Assembly: GCF_000746525.1 (NCBI RefSeq)
Contig: NZ_CP009048.1
Span: 1,667,501 to 1,731,500, forward strand
Source: Pseudomonas alkylphenolica
Lineage (GTDB): Bacteria > Pseudomonadota > Gammaproteobacteria > Pseudomonadales > Pseudomonadaceae
DNA length: 64,000 bases
Direction: 5' to 3'
The notes under the pieces are model-generated. The model ran no database searches, was not told where the DNA came from, and saw only the letters and a program-made list of their open reading frames with translations. Position 1 is the first letter of the stretch; every line of letters starts with the position of its first letter. Below, one piece after another: positions 38,601 through 48,503 of this stretch. Position numbers and translations under genes: made by a program.

Positions 38601-39298
38601 GCTTCAGGCGTCATCGGCATGACGCCGGCAGCCTGGTCTTCAAGGGCCTTGTGGACTTCTTCGGCTTCTTTGCTCTTGCTGTAGGCGCGACGCCCCAACT
38701 GGCTGTAGATCGCCGTATTGGTGAGTTTTTCCAGCAGCTCGCTGCGGTCTTTGTCGTCGGCCTTGAGGAAGGCGCTGAACTCGCTCTGGGCCAGCATCAC
38801 GGCGCGGGTGAACTGCTCGAAGTTCAGCCCCAGGCGGGCTTCGATCAGTTGCTTGTATTCACCTTTGCTCTGGTTGCTCAGCAGTTGGTCGCTGTCCAGG
38901 TCGTGCAGGCTCTGGCGGCTGCCTTGCAGCTTGCCGTTGGCTTTGTCGCGGGCGCGGTTGGCTTCCCAGCGTGCGCGATAACGACGGCCATCGACACCGA
39001 CGAAGTCGACTTCGGCAAAACCGCTGCCGGTGCCGCGGCGTAGCAAGGTGCGCGGGTCGCTGGTGAGGATGTCGCTGTCGACTTCCGGCAGCTTGGTTTC
39101 GCGGCCGATGTTGCTCAGTCGCGGCACCGCGCCGAACAGGGCCAGGCACAGGGCATCGAGCAGCGTGCTTTTGCCGGCGCCGGTAGGGCCGGTGATGGCG
39201 AACAGGCCAGCGCTGGCCAAGGGCTCGGCAGTGAAGTCGATTTCAAACGGGCCAGCCAGGGATGCCAGGTTTTTCAGGCGGATGGCGAGAATCTTCAT
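35651..39298 (-). CDS. sbcC: Exonuclease subunit SbcC
   Basis: 1215 residues. With SbcD it forms a Rad50-Mre11-type nuclease that opens DNA hairpins and protein-blocked ends. The Walker A loop GPTGAGKST is at residues 37-45. Very long Gln/Glu/Leu-rich coiled coils flank the zinc hook CPVC (Cys606, Cys609). The C-terminal ABC signature LSGGETFLVSLALAL and Walker B SLFIDEGFGSLD follow. The length is somewhat above E. coli SbcC. It overlaps sbcD upstream and the GST gene downstream by four bases each. SbcDC cuts palindromes, relevant in a window rich in REP inverted pairs. Confidence 0.96.
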   Translation of the reverse strand: MKILAIRLKNLASLAGPFEIDFTAEPLASAGLFAITGPTGAGKSTLLDALCLALFGAVPRLSNIGRETKLPEVDSDILTSDPRTLLRRGTGSGFAEVDFVGVDGRRYRARWEANRARDKANGKLQGSRQSLHDLDSDQLLSNQSKGEYKQLIEARLGLNFEQFTRAVMLAQSEFSAFLKADDKDRSELLEKLTNTAIYSQLGRRAYSKSKEAEEVHKALEDQAAGVMPMTPEARTDLDQRYAQALERLKGEQAQLRQLELQRTWLTELQQLQNQVHSSNEQLLSAQQHSDSLQGERLNLVRLEQLAPQRHQFARQQALSSQLSPLAASISALRQQHDELHTRQQQLHDLQHNAQQALNQALAEQSDSAPLLRQAFAEQNSVARLSQELGNCLALKQQAEQACSEGQQQLLNLAEQQRLSAERLDQISQQLAQSASLTGLSEAWNAYRDRLQQLMQLGNRLNQGRAELPGLQTRAEQASAALEQQRAAIALLYHEAQAEPEALAEQIGLLGELLQKNRQQQRQVEELNRLWSQQQELEQRLSALRERQKIALKQREQLISEGLNGKNQLTAAEQALNVTRQLLERQRLARSQSVEELRAQLQDDQPCPVCGSQEHPYHQPEALLQSLGRHDQDEEHNAQQAVDELKKKLDELRTQLGGVNGQIKEYLHQQEQLSEQLQGLAPSLQAHLLYPALSDQEVSQRTAWLELQARRLNDDINRDEQRQNALLTLQKDAARLQQQLQAASEASQQASQHLQQQQQALGADQERLEQELASFATLLPADTLDELRREPAATFLRLDQQLAQRLDLLQRQKDEQLEHSERQQTLDKAQLQQQTRAQKQQELQVQFAELERQQQQSQASLTSLLAGQPGAEQWQHHLEQAVEQARQQQAQAAQQLQDTQARLIELAAELKAKGERLSALEQEHAEVRGQIEQWRQGHPELDDSGLEQLLALDDSAVSQLRQRLQDSEKALEQAHILLKERQQRLEQHQALASLEVPAEALEQALQTLQEQLSASEQACAELRAEQADDQRRQQANQALAEQIAQAYGEWQRWARLNALIGSATGDTFRKIAQGYNLDLLVHHANAQLRQLARRYRLKRGGSLLGLLVLDTEMGDELRSVHSLSGGETFLVSLALALGLASMASSTLRIESLFIDEGFGSLDPESLQLAMDALDGLQAQGRKVAVISHVQEMHERIPVQIQVRRQGNGLSTVEVSG

Positions 39299-40536
39299 GG
39301 CTGCTCCTCTTGCTGTTGAACGTCCTGCAGCAACAGGGCGAAGTCGGCCAGGGTCTGTTCGTCCACGGCGTTGCCATAGGCCTGGGCCCAGGCGCGGCTG
39401 AACAGTTCCTGTGGCGTCATCTGGCCCAGCTCCACCAGGGCGGCGTCATCCAGCGCTTCACCTTCGCGGTTACCCGCATATTCGGCGCCAATGCGTACCA
39501 GGCGCACGGCCTTGCCGTGCAGGGCGCTTTCCAGTTGCTGGCGCAGGTCCGGTTGCGGCTCGTCGAGGCGCACGCGTACTTCCAGCCAGGGTTGGCGCTG
39601 CGGGTCATCGAGCAGGTCGACTACTGGCAGCTCGGCCAGTTGCTCAAGAATCTCCGCCAGCGGCGCCGGACCGAGGCGCTGCAGGTGCACGGCGCGGGGG
39701 ATCAGACGCGTTTCGACACTGGCCAGTTGGCTGCCATCGAGTTCGATTTCGAGAATCTGGTGCTGATAACCAATTTCCGAGAACGACAGTGGAATCGGCG
39801 AGCCGCTGTAGCGGATGCGTTCCTCGCGGTTGACCCGCTGCGGTTTGTGCAGGTGGCCCAGGGCGACGTAGCTGATGTCCTTGCTGAACAGGCTGGCGGG
39901 CAGGGCTTCGGCGTTGCCGATGATCAGGCTGCGCTCGGAGTCTTCCGAGACCGAGCCGCCGGCCATGTGCGCATGGCTGACGGCGATCAGCGCCTGGCCA
40001 GGCTTGCGTCGTTCCAGCGCGGCTTCGATCAGGCGCTCGTGCACCTGGCCGATACCGCGCAGGTAGTCATCGCCCAGGTGCGCGCCGGTCACTTCGGCCG
40101 GCCGCAGGAAGGGCAGGGCCAGGCACCAGGCCGCGACTTTGCCGCGGGCGTTGGTCAGGGGAATCAGCAGGCGATCGCTGTCGAGGACGCCGTCATCGAG
40201 CCATTGCACCCGGCCCAGGGCATGGGTGCGCAGGCGCCGCATCAACGGCGCTGGCAGTTCGATGCGCGAGCCCGAGTCGTGGTTGCCGGCAATCATCACG
40301 ATGTTCAGTTTTGGCTGTTGCTCGTGGGCCTGGACGATAAAGTCGTAGAGCCGCTCCTGGGCTTTGACCGGTGGGTTGACCGTGTCGAAGATGTCGCCGG
40401 CAATCAGCAGCGCATCAGGTTGGCGCAGCTTGAGCTGGCCGAGCAGCCAGTCAAGGAAACAGGCGTGTTCGAAGTCGCGTTCCTGGCCATGCAGGGTTTG
40501 TCCCAGGTGCCAGTCGGAGGTGTGAAACAGACGCAT
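39295..40536 (-). CDS. sbcD: Exonuclease subunit SbcD
   Basis: 413 residues, the Mre11-type nuclease partner of SbcC. Metal-binding phosphoesterase motifs are visible: LFHTSDWHLGQTLHG, LLIAGDIFDTVNPP, VMIAGNHDSGSR, and VSHAHMAGG and YVALGHLHKPQ further on. The C-terminal capping domain is present. Its stop overlaps the sbcC start. The BatD gene ends only 51 bp upstream with no terminator visible, so sbcDC could be read through from the MoxR/Bat operon. Confidence 0.96.
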   Translation of the reverse strand: MRLFHTSDWHLGQTLHGQERDFEHACFLDWLLGQLKLRQPDALLIAGDIFDTVNPPVKAQERLYDFIVQAHEQQPKLNIVMIAGNHDSGSRIELPAPLMRRLRTHALGRVQWLDDGVLDSDRLLIPLTNARGKVAAWCLALPFLRPAEVTGAHLGDDYLRGIGQVHERLIEAALERRKPGQALIAVSHAHMAGGSVSEDSERSLIIGNAEALPASLFSKDISYVALGHLHKPQRVNREERIRYSGSPIPLSFSEIGYQHQILEIELDGSQLASVETRLIPRAVHLQRLGPAPLAEILEQLAELPVVDLLDDPQRQPWLEVRVRLDEPQPDLRQQLESALHGKAVRLVRIGAEYAGNREGEALDDAALVELGQMTPQELFSRAWAQAYGNAVDEQTLADFALLLQDVQQQEEQP

Positions 40537-40587
40537 GAAGGGTTCCGCAGATTACCGGCGCAACGCGTTGAGCGTCACGCCTTGGGG

Positions 40588-42216
40588 TTATTTGGGGTAC
40601 AAGGGCGGCAGGCTGCCGTTTTCGCTGGCCGTTGGCTGGAGCTGTTCAGCCGCGGGAATGGTGCCGATGGCACGCCACAGTTCCTCACCTTGCCAATACT
40701 GCCCGCTTTCGCTGTAGAGGGCACCGTTGAGACCATCCAGGGCGTCGGACAGCGGCACGAAGCGCGCGGCCATTTCCGCCAGGGTTTCCGGCTGTTGCCG
40801 GGCCCAGGCGTCCAGCGCCTGGCGGGTGGCCTGCGGGTCGTTGGCCTGGCACGCGCGCTTGAGATCGTCGAGCAGGGTGCGTGGGCTCGGTCCGCTCTGG
40901 GCGGCACGCAGCACCGCCGGTTGCGAACGGGCACGCCACCACAGGGCGAAGCCGAGCAGGGTGGTCAGGGCCAGCAACGCGGTACTCAGTTGCCAGGGCC
41001 AGAGCGGCCGGGTGGTGACACTGACCGGGTCGATATTGGCCGGTTTGTCGGCGCTCAGGGCCGGGTTGTCCTCGATCTGCAGGCTGCGCGCCGGCAGGCT
41101 GCTGTGCTCCAGGTGGTCTTCACGGGTGTTCCACCAGAACACCTCCTGAGCGGGCAGTTCCAGGTTGCCGCTGTGGGTCGGAACCAAGGCTTCGCGTTCC
41201 TCGCGAATGCCGAGCAAGCCCCGGTCATTGACCTGGTTGCGCAGTTGCGGCTGGTCCGGATAGCGGCGCAGGCCGGTGACTTCGGTGGCCGGCAACGGTG
41301 GCAGCTGGGCACTGGAGAGGCCTTCGGCCTGCACCGTCACGGTCCGGGTCAGGGAGTCGCCGATCTGGGTCGGCTGTTGCGCCGGGTCGGGGCTCCAGTG
41401 TTCCTCCAGGCTCAGGTTGCTGGTCGGCAGCCAGGGGGCATCGGCCGGATAGTCGGCGGGGATCGGGTTGACCGTCAGCACCAGCGGCGTGGAGTCGACA
41501 CGTACCTGTTTGCCGGCCCTGGGGGCATTGAGTTCTTGCTCGGCATCATTCTGTGCAGCCGTGGCGCTGAACGCCAGCGCCGGGATGTTGAGGTCGCCGC
41601 TTTGCTGCGGGTAGATCGCATAGCGCATTTCGATCACCCCGTGGCGCACACCGTCGATATCTTTCTCGAAGGTACGCGATTCACCCAGCGGCTCGACCTT
41701 GGCATTGTCGATCTGCAGCGGGCTCAGGCTGCTGTCATCGTACAGCGGCACCGAGTGATAGATGCTCAGGGTCAGTACCGCCTGGGCCTGCACGTAGACT
41801 TCGGGTTGATCGAGGCTGGCATCGATGAACACCGGACCGTGATTCTCGCTGCTGGCTTGCTGCGTGAGGATTTGCAGGCTGATCGGCTCGCTACGCAGCT
41901 CGCCCAGTTGCAGGGCCGGAATTTCCACACTGCCGCTCTGGCGCGGCAGCAGGGTGATGATCCAGCGGGTGCCGGCAGCGTTCTGGTCGTCGAGGCTGTT
42001 CAGGCTGTTGACCTGGCGGGTGTCACGGACTTCGAAATTGGCGTCCAGCGGGCTCAGGTCCGGTTTGCCGAACTGAGTTACGTCGCGGGTCTGCAAGGTC
42101 AGCTCAAGGGTTTCGCCTGCGTTGAGGCGTGCGCGATCGACGCTGGCGAGCAGCGACGCGGCCTGCACCTGCAGGCAGAGTAAGAGGCCGAGTACAAAGA
42201 CGCAGACGCGACTCAT
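40588..42216 (-). CDS. batD: BatD family protein
   Basis: 542 residues. A signal peptide (MSRVCVFVLGLLLCLQVQA) precedes a large periplasmic region of Ig-like strands typical of BatD (RARLNAGETLELTLQT; GTRWIITLLPRQSGSVEIPA; MRYAIYPQQSGDLNIPALAF). One membrane helix near residues 405-425 (WQLSTALLALTTLLGFALWW) leads to a cytoplasmic tail. BatD belongs to the Bat operon once linked to aerotolerance, with MoxR and VWA partners that may act as a membrane chaperone or assembly system. It overlaps the BatB-type gene by four bases. Confidence 0.87.
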   Translation of the reverse strand: MSRVCVFVLGLLLCLQVQAASLLASVDRARLNAGETLELTLQTRDVTQFGKPDLSPLDANFEVRDTRQVNSLNSLDDQNAAGTRWIITLLPRQSGSVEIPALQLGELRSEPISLQILTQQASSENHGPVFIDASLDQPEVYVQAQAVLTLSIYHSVPLYDDSSLSPLQIDNAKVEPLGESRTFEKDIDGVRHGVIEMRYAIYPQQSGDLNIPALAFSATAAQNDAEQELNAPRAGKQVRVDSTPLVLTVNPIPADYPADAPWLPTSNLSLEEHWSPDPAQQPTQIGDSLTRTVTVQAEGLSSAQLPPLPATEVTGLRRYPDQPQLRNQVNDRGLLGIREEREALVPTHSGNLELPAQEVFWWNTREDHLEHSSLPARSLQIEDNPALSADKPANIDPVSVTTRPLWPWQLSTALLALTTLLGFALWWRARSQPAVLRAAQSGPSPRTLLDDLKRACQANDPQATRQALDAWARQQPETLAEMAARFVPLSDALDGLNGALYSESGQYWQGEELWRAIGTIPAAEQLQPTASENGSLPPLYPK

Positions 42217-43931
42217 CGATGGGGTTCCTGATGTTGTTGCTGTTCGTACCAGAATTTACGCCGAAGCAGTTCGGCCGGGTTGTCCGGGATCTGCCGCAGC
42301 CATTGTTCCAGCGCCTGGCGCTGTTCGGCATCCAGGGTGCTGTCTAGCGGACGCTGGGGTGGCCGGGTGGTTTCTTCATCATCGCCGTTGTTGGCCAGGG
42401 TTTGTGCCTGCTCACTGCTGTTGCTGTCGTCCTTGTGGGCGTCGCTGGGCTGTTGTGCAGGCTTTTCGCTGGCCGGATCCTGACTGTTCTGGGCACTGCT
42501 GTTGCTGTCAGTCTGGGCGTTGGCGTCGCTCTGCTGATTTTGCTCGGGCGGTTGCTCGGGCTGTTCGGCCTGACGTTGTTGCAGCAGTTGTTCGACCAGC
42601 GCCTTGTTGTTCAAGGCAGGCTGCAATTCCGGCTGGCGCTCCAGCGCCTGTTCATAGGCATCCAGCGCCGCTTCAAGTTCCCCGCTACGTGCCAAGGCGT
42701 TGCCGCGATTGTAGTGGTCTGCAGCGCTGTTGCCCTGGGCGAACAGGCGCGCGGCAGCCTCGTAGTCGCCGGCTTCATAGAGCGCCAGGCCTTTCCATTG
42801 GCGATCCTGGAAGTGCTCGGCGGCTTCATTCGGACGCTGTTGCTCGAGTAATCGCTGGCCTTGCTGGTCGGGACGCAGCCACAGGTCATTGAACTCGAAG
42901 GCGTAGCTCGGTTGCGGCAACACCAGCAGCAGCGGCAGGCAGAACAGCCAGCCACGGCGGCCGGCGCAGGCTGCCAATAGCAGCAGAGGCAACAGCAGCC
43001 AGTAGCCCTGGTCGGCCCAACTGTCCAACTGCAGGGTCTGACCGTTGTCGCGCAGGCTTTGCGGGTTCTCGAACAGACGCAGACCGCGCAGATCGAGGTC
43101 GTCGATACGGGCGTTGCGATAACGCCCGCCGGTGCTGCTGATAAATGCTCTAAGGCTGGCGCTGTCCAGACGTGGCAGAAGGATACCGCCCTGATCGTCC
43201 TTGAGGAATTCACCATTAGCTTGCCTGACCGGAGCGCCTTGTGCCGAACCGATCCCCAGCATCAGCAGGCTCGGGCCCTGGCGCCCCAGGGCTTGCTTGA
43301 TGGCTTCGCGTTCCTGCGGGCTCAAGGACGAGCCCACCAGCAGCAAGCGACCCTGGCCCAGGCCGGCCTGGGCGAGCAAGGCCAGGCCCTTGCGCACGGC
43401 GAGGTCGGCGCGCTGGCCGGTCTGCGGCATGATCGACGGGTCGAGGGCTTCAAGCAGGTTGCGGCTGGTGGCCAGGTCGTCCGACAGCGGCACCAGGGTA
43501 TGGGCGCTACCGGCATAGACGATGATGGCGGTCTGGCTGTCGCGGCGGTGTTCGAGCAGGTCGAGAATCTTGCGCCGCGCCTGCTCCAGGCGGGTCGGTG
43601 CGACATCCTCGGCGAGCATCTGCGGGGTCAGCTCGAGCAGGATTACCAGCGGGTCGGCAGGGCGCTGGCGGGTTTCTTCCAGACGTTGCCAACTGGGACC
43701 GACCAGCGCCAGTACGCTGAGCAGCCAGGCCAGACCCAGAGCAATCCACGGCAGTTTGCTGTCGCGGCCATTGCCACCGCCCAGCAGTACGGCATGGAAG
43801 CTGGGCGGCAGGATCATTTGCCAGCGTCCGGCGCGTTTTTGCCGGTGCCAGAGCTTCCACAGCAACCAGGCGAGCAGGGGTAAAACGATCAGCCAGGCCG
43901 GGCGCAGCCATTGAGGCCATAGAGCCATCAT
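42213..43931 (-). CDS. VWA and TPR domain membrane protein, BatB/BatC-like
   Basis: 572 residues from the ATG at 43931, which overlaps the BatA stop. Two membrane helices near the N-terminus are followed by a von Willebrand A domain (about 80-280), a third helix pair, and then TPR repeats (LYEAGDYEAAARLFAQGNSA; DHYNRGNALARSGELEAALD). A long Gln/Ser/Asn-rich tail and a final basic segment end the protein. The MIDAS signature DxSxS is absent: the place reads ILLELTPQM. Metal binding by this VWA domain is therefore doubtful. It combines the roles split between BatB and BatC elsewhere. Confidence 0.87.
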   Translation of the reverse strand: MMALWPQWLRPAWLIVLPLLAWLLWKLWHRQKRAGRWQMILPPSFHAVLLGGGNGRDSKLPWIALGLAWLLSVLALVGPSWQRLEETRQRPADPLVILLELTPQMLAEDVAPTRLEQARRKILDLLEHRRDSQTAIIVYAGSAHTLVPLSDDLATSRNLLEALDPSIMPQTGQRADLAVRKGLALLAQAGLGQGRLLLVGSSLSPQEREAIKQALGRQGPSLLMLGIGSAQGAPVRQANGEFLKDDQGGILLPRLDSASLRAFISSTGGRYRNARIDDLDLRGLRLFENPQSLRDNGQTLQLDSWADQGYWLLLPLLLLAACAGRRGWLFCLPLLLVLPQPSYAFEFNDLWLRPDQQGQRLLEQQRPNEAAEHFQDRQWKGLALYEAGDYEAAARLFAQGNSAADHYNRGNALARSGELEAALDAYEQALERQPELQPALNNKALVEQLLQQRQAEQPEQPPEQNQQSDANAQTDSNSSAQNSQDPASEKPAQQPSDAHKDDSNSSEQAQTLANNGDDEETTRPPQRPLDSTLDAEQRQALEQWLRQIPDNPAELLRRKFWYEQQQHQEPHR

Positions 43932-45004
43932 CGGCGTCTCCTCAGGCGCAGGCGCTTGAGCCGCTCGCGCCACTGCGCATGTGGAACAAGAAAGCTAGGT
44001 CGGCGCAGCAGACGTTGCAGGCGGTTGTCCGGCCATTGTTCCTGGATCACCAGCAGTACGCTGAGCAGCAAGGCCAGCGCCAGCGGCCAGCTGTACAAGG
44101 CTTCGGCCGTACGCGCCTGGGTCGGTTGCTGGGCCACCGGTTCCAGACGGTCCAGGGCATCATCGATATCCCGTAGCTCTTCGCCGTCACGGGCGCGGAA
44201 ATAGGTGCCGCCGGTCAGCCCGGCAATTTCCTTGAGGGAGGCTTCGTCCAGATCCAGGCTCGGATTGAGCCCAAGCAAGCCGGCAGTGCCGGTTTCTTCC
44301 GGGTCGGCGCCGATGCCGATGGTGTAGATCCGTACGTTTTCCTGGGCGGCCAGGCGGGCGGCGGTCAATGGGTGGATCTGTCCGCCATTGTTGGCGCCGT
44401 CAGTGACCAACACCAGTACCCGGCTCTGCGCCGGGCGCTGGCGCAGGCGCTTGAGTGCCAGGCCAATGGCATCGCCGATGGCGGTGTTCTTGCCGGCAAT
44501 GCCGATCTGCGCTTCGTCGAGGAAGGTGCGTACGGTACGCCGGTCGAAGGTCAGCGGTGCTTGCAGGTAGGCCTGGCTGCCGAACAGGATCAGGCCGACA
44601 CGGTCACCCTGGCGGGCTTCAAGGAAGTCGCCGAGCAGAGTCTTGACCAAGGTCAGACGGCTGACCTCTTCGTCCTGCCAGTGCATGTCGGGAAAGTCCA
44701 TGGAGCCGGAGACATCCACCGCCACCAGCAGGTCGCGGCCGCTGGCGGACACCGGCACCGGCTCGCCCAGCCACTGCGGGCGGGCGGCGGCCAGCAGCAG
44801 TAACAGCCAGACCACGACAAAGGGGGCCTGCTGGCGCCAGGTTGGCAGGTTCAGACGCGCACGACGCCCGGCCAGGCCTTCGAGTTCATTGAGAAAGCTG
44901 ACTTTGAGTACTGGTTCGCCACTGTCGGCGCCAGGCAGCAGCAAGCGCGCCAGCCAGGGCAGCGGCAACAGCAGGAACACCCACGGCCAGGCCAGTTCAA
45001 ACAT
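43928..45004 (-). CDS. VWA domain membrane protein, BatA-like
   Basis: 358 residues. Two N-terminal helices and one near the C-terminus (PLALALLLSVLLVIQEQW) frame a VWA domain with an intact MIDAS (LLVAVDVSGSMDFPDM) and a later LVLVTDGANNGG. It belongs to the BatA group of the MoxR/Bat locus. The intact MIDAS here contrasts with the degenerate one in the next gene. The stop overlaps the BatB-type start (ATGA), and the start overlaps the DUF4381 gene by eight bases. Confidence 0.9.
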   Translation of the reverse strand: MFELAWPWVFLLLPLPWLARLLLPGADSGEPVLKVSFLNELEGLAGRRARLNLPTWRQQAPFVVVWLLLLLAAARPQWLGEPVPVSASGRDLLVAVDVSGSMDFPDMHWQDEEVSRLTLVKTLLGDFLEARQGDRVGLILFGSQAYLQAPLTFDRRTVRTFLDEAQIGIAGKNTAIGDAIGLALKRLRQRPAQSRVLVLVTDGANNGGQIHPLTAARLAAQENVRIYTIGIGADPEETGTAGLLGLNPSLDLDEASLKEIAGLTGGTYFRARDGEELRDIDDALDRLEPVAQQPTQARTAEALYSWPLALALLLSVLLVIQEQWPDNRLQRLLRRPSFLVPHAQWRERLKRLRLRRRR

Positions 45005-45491
45005 GTTTACGGATCCAGGTTTCGACCGCTTGATTGAGCCCGGCGATGGCCTTGTCGTCGAGCTTGCATTCGGGTTTGTAGGCGCCTTCGACCAAGACCA
45101 TCCAGCGGGTCAGGCCGGCGGCCGGGCAGCGGTTGTCGAGAAAGGCCAGCCACTGCCGGCCATTGAGGGTATGGCTGTGGCTGCCGGGGTAGTGGTTGCG
45201 GCACAGGCGTTTGAGCAGTGCGTTGATCTGCTGCAACCAGGCGCCGGCCGGTTCTCCGTCATAGGGTTTGGGCAGGCGCGCGAGTTCCGCCAGCGCTTCG
45301 ATCCGGATCGGGTCGAGGGGTAGTTCGGCGCGCACGATGGGCTTTTTGCCCGGGCGCCAGTGGCGCAGGCGCCACACGCCCCAACCCAGCAGCGGTAGCA
45401 GGGCAAGCAACAGCCACCAGCCCGGTGCCAGTGGCCACCAGCTGATCGGCGCCGGGCTGATCAGTGGCTGAAGTTGCTCCAGCGGGTTCAC
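44997..45491 (-). CDS. DUF4381 family membrane protein
   Basis: 164 residues. One strong membrane helix near the N-terminus (WWPLAPGWWLLLALLPLLGW) is followed by a basic cytoplasmic region with NGRQWLAFLDNRCPA. This is the small protein usually found between DUF58 and VWA genes in MoxR loci. Function unknown; presumably a membrane component of the complex. It overlaps both neighbours, so stoichiometric translation is likely. Confidence 0.85.
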   Translation of the reverse strand: MNPLEQLQPLISPAPISWWPLAPGWWLLLALLPLLGWGVWRLRHWRPGKKPIVRAELPLDPIRIEALAELARLPKPYDGEPAGAWLQQINALLKRLCRNHYPGSHSHTLNGRQWLAFLDNRCPAAGLTRWMVLVEGAYKPECKLDDKAIAGLNQAVETWIRKHV

Positions 45492-46432
45492 TGGGCTTTC
45501 CCCGGTCGTTGCGCATTGAGGTACTCGCGCAGTTGTTCGATCATTTCGCTTTGCGTGCTCAGGGGCATCAGCACCACCCGCAGCTTCTGTGCCAGCAGTT
45601 CCCAGCGCTCGATACGCGCTTCGCTCTGTTGACGGTAGCTGCGGCGCAGGGTTGGGTCGAGGGTGTCGAGCTCCAGTTGCGCGCCGTGCTGGGCAAAGCG
45701 CAGCAGGCCGGCGGCGGGCAGGGCGTGGTCGAGCGGGTCGGACAGCGGCAGCAGGAGCAGGTCGCAGTGGCGCGACAGCAGGCTCAGTTGCTGTTCCACC
45801 GCCGGGCTCAAGGCACGCTCGTCGCAGATGATGATCGCCAGGCTGCCCGGGCGCAGCACTTCACGGGCGCGGCGCAGGGCAAGTCCGAGGCTGTCGGCCT
45901 GGGGCTTGGCTTCGGTATGCAGCGACTGGTTGACCCGGGCCAGGCGGTTGAGCAATTGCAGCAGGCTCTGCTTGCTGCGCCGCGGTTTGATTTCGTAGTG
46001 CTCGTTGTCGCCGAACACCAGGCCGCCGATGCGGTCGTTGTGGCCCAGGGCGGCCCAGCCGATCAGCGCCGCGGCCTGGGCGGCGAGCACCGATTTGAAC
46101 ATCAGTCCCGAGCCGAAGAACAGGCGCTGGCTTTGTTCGACGAGAATGTAGATCGGCCGCTCGCGCTCCTCATGGAAGAGTTTGGTATGCGGTTCCTGGG
46201 TGCGTGCGGTCACGCGCCAGTCGATGTTGCGCACATCGTCACCGGCCTGGTACACCCGCACCTGGTCGAAGTCGACCCCGCGGCCACGCAGCTTCGAGTG
46301 GTGCAGCCCCACCAGCGGGCTGCGCTGGCCGGGCCGGGAGAACAATTGCACTTCGCGCACACGATGACGCATCTCGATCAGCTCGGCGAGGCTGATACGG
46401 ATTCCGGGCGCGGCCAGCAGGCGATCGGGCAT
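45488..46432 (-). CDS. DUF58 domain protein of the MoxR locus
   Basis: 314 residues, soluble. The DUF58 signature VRVYQAGDDVRNIDWRVTAR is followed by HTKLFHEERERPIYILVE, leading into a VWA-like fold. Such proteins always pair with MoxR ATPases and are thought to be clients or adaptors. It starts four bases after the moxR stop and overlaps the DUF4381 gene by four. Confidence 0.9.
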   Translation of the reverse strand: MPDRLLAAPGIRISLAELIEMRHRVREVQLFSRPGQRSPLVGLHHSKLRGRGVDFDQVRVYQAGDDVRNIDWRVTARTQEPHTKLFHEERERPIYILVEQSQRLFFGSGLMFKSVLAAQAAALIGWAALGHNDRIGGLVFGDNEHYEIKPRRSKQSLLQLLNRLARVNQSLHTEAKPQADSLGLALRRAREVLRPGSLAIIICDERALSPAVEQQLSLLSRHCDLLLLPLSDPLDHALPAAGLLRFAQHGAQLELDTLDPTLRRSYRQQSEARIERWELLAQKLRVVLMPLSTQSEMIEQLREYLNAQRPGKAQ

Positions 46433-46436
46433 GGCG

Positions 46437-47396
<960 letters not shown>

Positions 47397-47524
47397 CGTT
47401 GAAGGTTCCTGGACAAAAGCCTGGGCGTGCGGCGTGAAAGCGCCCGGGCGGGGGCTGTTACTTTAATCTATCCGGGCCTCAGGCTACTAATGGCGGCAGG
47501 TAATTTTGTGCAATTCGAAAACGT

Positions 47525-47570
47525 ATCGCGGGGCAAGCCCGCTCCTACCGACTGGGGTAGGGACGGGCTC
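47525..47570. repeat. Single REP unit with decayed partner
   Basis: A full unit (ATCGCGGGGCAAGCCCGCTC..) followed by a mutated inverted arm (GGTAGGGACGGGCTC). It lies between the end of the CdsA-like gene and the start of moxR. No ORF is supported in the rest of this 172-bp gap. Confidence 0.8.
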
Positions 47571-48501
47571 AGGTCCACCAGTAACGCACCAGATGAAAGA
47601 AGATCGGCGCGGCAAAGCACACCGAGTCCAGGCGGTCGAGCATGCCGCCGTGGCCTTCGATCATGTGCCCCCAGTCCTTGACCCCACGGTCGCGTTTGAT
47701 CGCTGACATGACAATGCCACCGGCAAAGCCCAGCAGGTTGATCAGCAGCGCGATCAGGAACGACTGCCAGAGGTTGAACGGGGTGATCCACCACAGCGCG
47801 GCGCCGATCAGCGACGCCAGTAACAGGCCGCCGACAAAGCCTTCGACGGTTTTCGACGGTGACAGGTTGGGGGCGATCTTGTGTTTGCCGAACAACTTAC
47901 CGCAGACGTACTGCAGCACATCGGACAGTTGCACGACGATCACCAGGTAAGCGATCAGCAGCAGATTGCGGCCCTCGTAGCCGGCGATGTCCAGGGTTAG
48001 CAGGGCCGGCACGAACGATATGCAGTACACCGCGATCATCAGGCCCCACTGGACTTTGGAGGCGCGCTCGAGAAAGTGCGCGCTGTCACCACCCAGGGAC
48101 GCGAGGATCGGCAGCAGCAAGAACACGTAGACCGGGATGAAAATCGAGAACAACCCATACCAGTCGGCGTAAATCAGCAGGTATTGCAGCGGCAGCGCCA
48201 GATAGAACGCTGCCACCAGGGCCGGATAGTCGCTGCGCCGGGTCGGGGTCAGGGTGAGGAATTCACGCAAGGCATAGAACGATACGGCGTAGAACAGCAG
48301 GATCACTGCACCGTTGCCCAGCCAGAAGGCGATGCCGATGACCAGCACCATCACCCACCAGGCATTGATCCGCGCATTGAGGTTGTCGATCACGGCATTG
48401 GCGCTGCCAGCGGTTCGCCATTTGAGGATCAAGCCGATCAGCGAGGCCGACAGCAGCAGCGCGCCGATGCCGGCAAATAACGTCAGGGTCTGGTTATCCA
48501 T
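47569..48501 (-). CDS. CdsA-like phosphatidate cytidylyltransferase (YnbB type)
   Basis: 310 residues with about eight membrane helices. The C-terminal signature is that of CDP-diacylglycerol synthases: LSPSKTVEGFVGGLLLASL and later SAIKRDRGVKDWGHMIEGHGGMLDRLDSV, with conserved Asp residues for metal-CTP binding. The housekeeping CdsA of Pseudomonas normally lies with dxr and uppS, so this is a second copy. It is the last of six tightly spaced lipid genes and starts two bases after the acyltransferase stop. The order and partners match E. coli YnbB. It should supply a CDP-activated lipid to the phosphatidyltransferase at the head of the cluster. Confidence 0.88.
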   Translation of the reverse strand: MDNQTLTLFAGIGALLLSASLIGLILKWRTAGSANAVIDNLNARINAWWVMVLVIGIAFWLGNGAVILLFYAVSFYALREFLTLTPTRRSDYPALVAAFYLALPLQYLLIYADWYGLFSIFIPVYVFLLLPILASLGGDSAHFLERASKVQWGLMIAVYCISFVPALLTLDIAGYEGRNLLLIAYLVIVVQLSDVLQYVCGKLFGKHKIAPNLSPSKTVEGFVGGLLLASLIGAALWWITPFNLWQSFLIALLINLLGFAGGIVMSAIKRDRGVKDWGHMIEGHGGMLDRLDSVCFAAPIFFHLVRYWWT

Positions 48502-48503
48502 GT

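Noticed and set aside
39262-42183. Plus-strand open frame of about 970 codons across sbcD and batD
   Set aside because: Shadow of two clear minus-strand genes; no recognisable motif.
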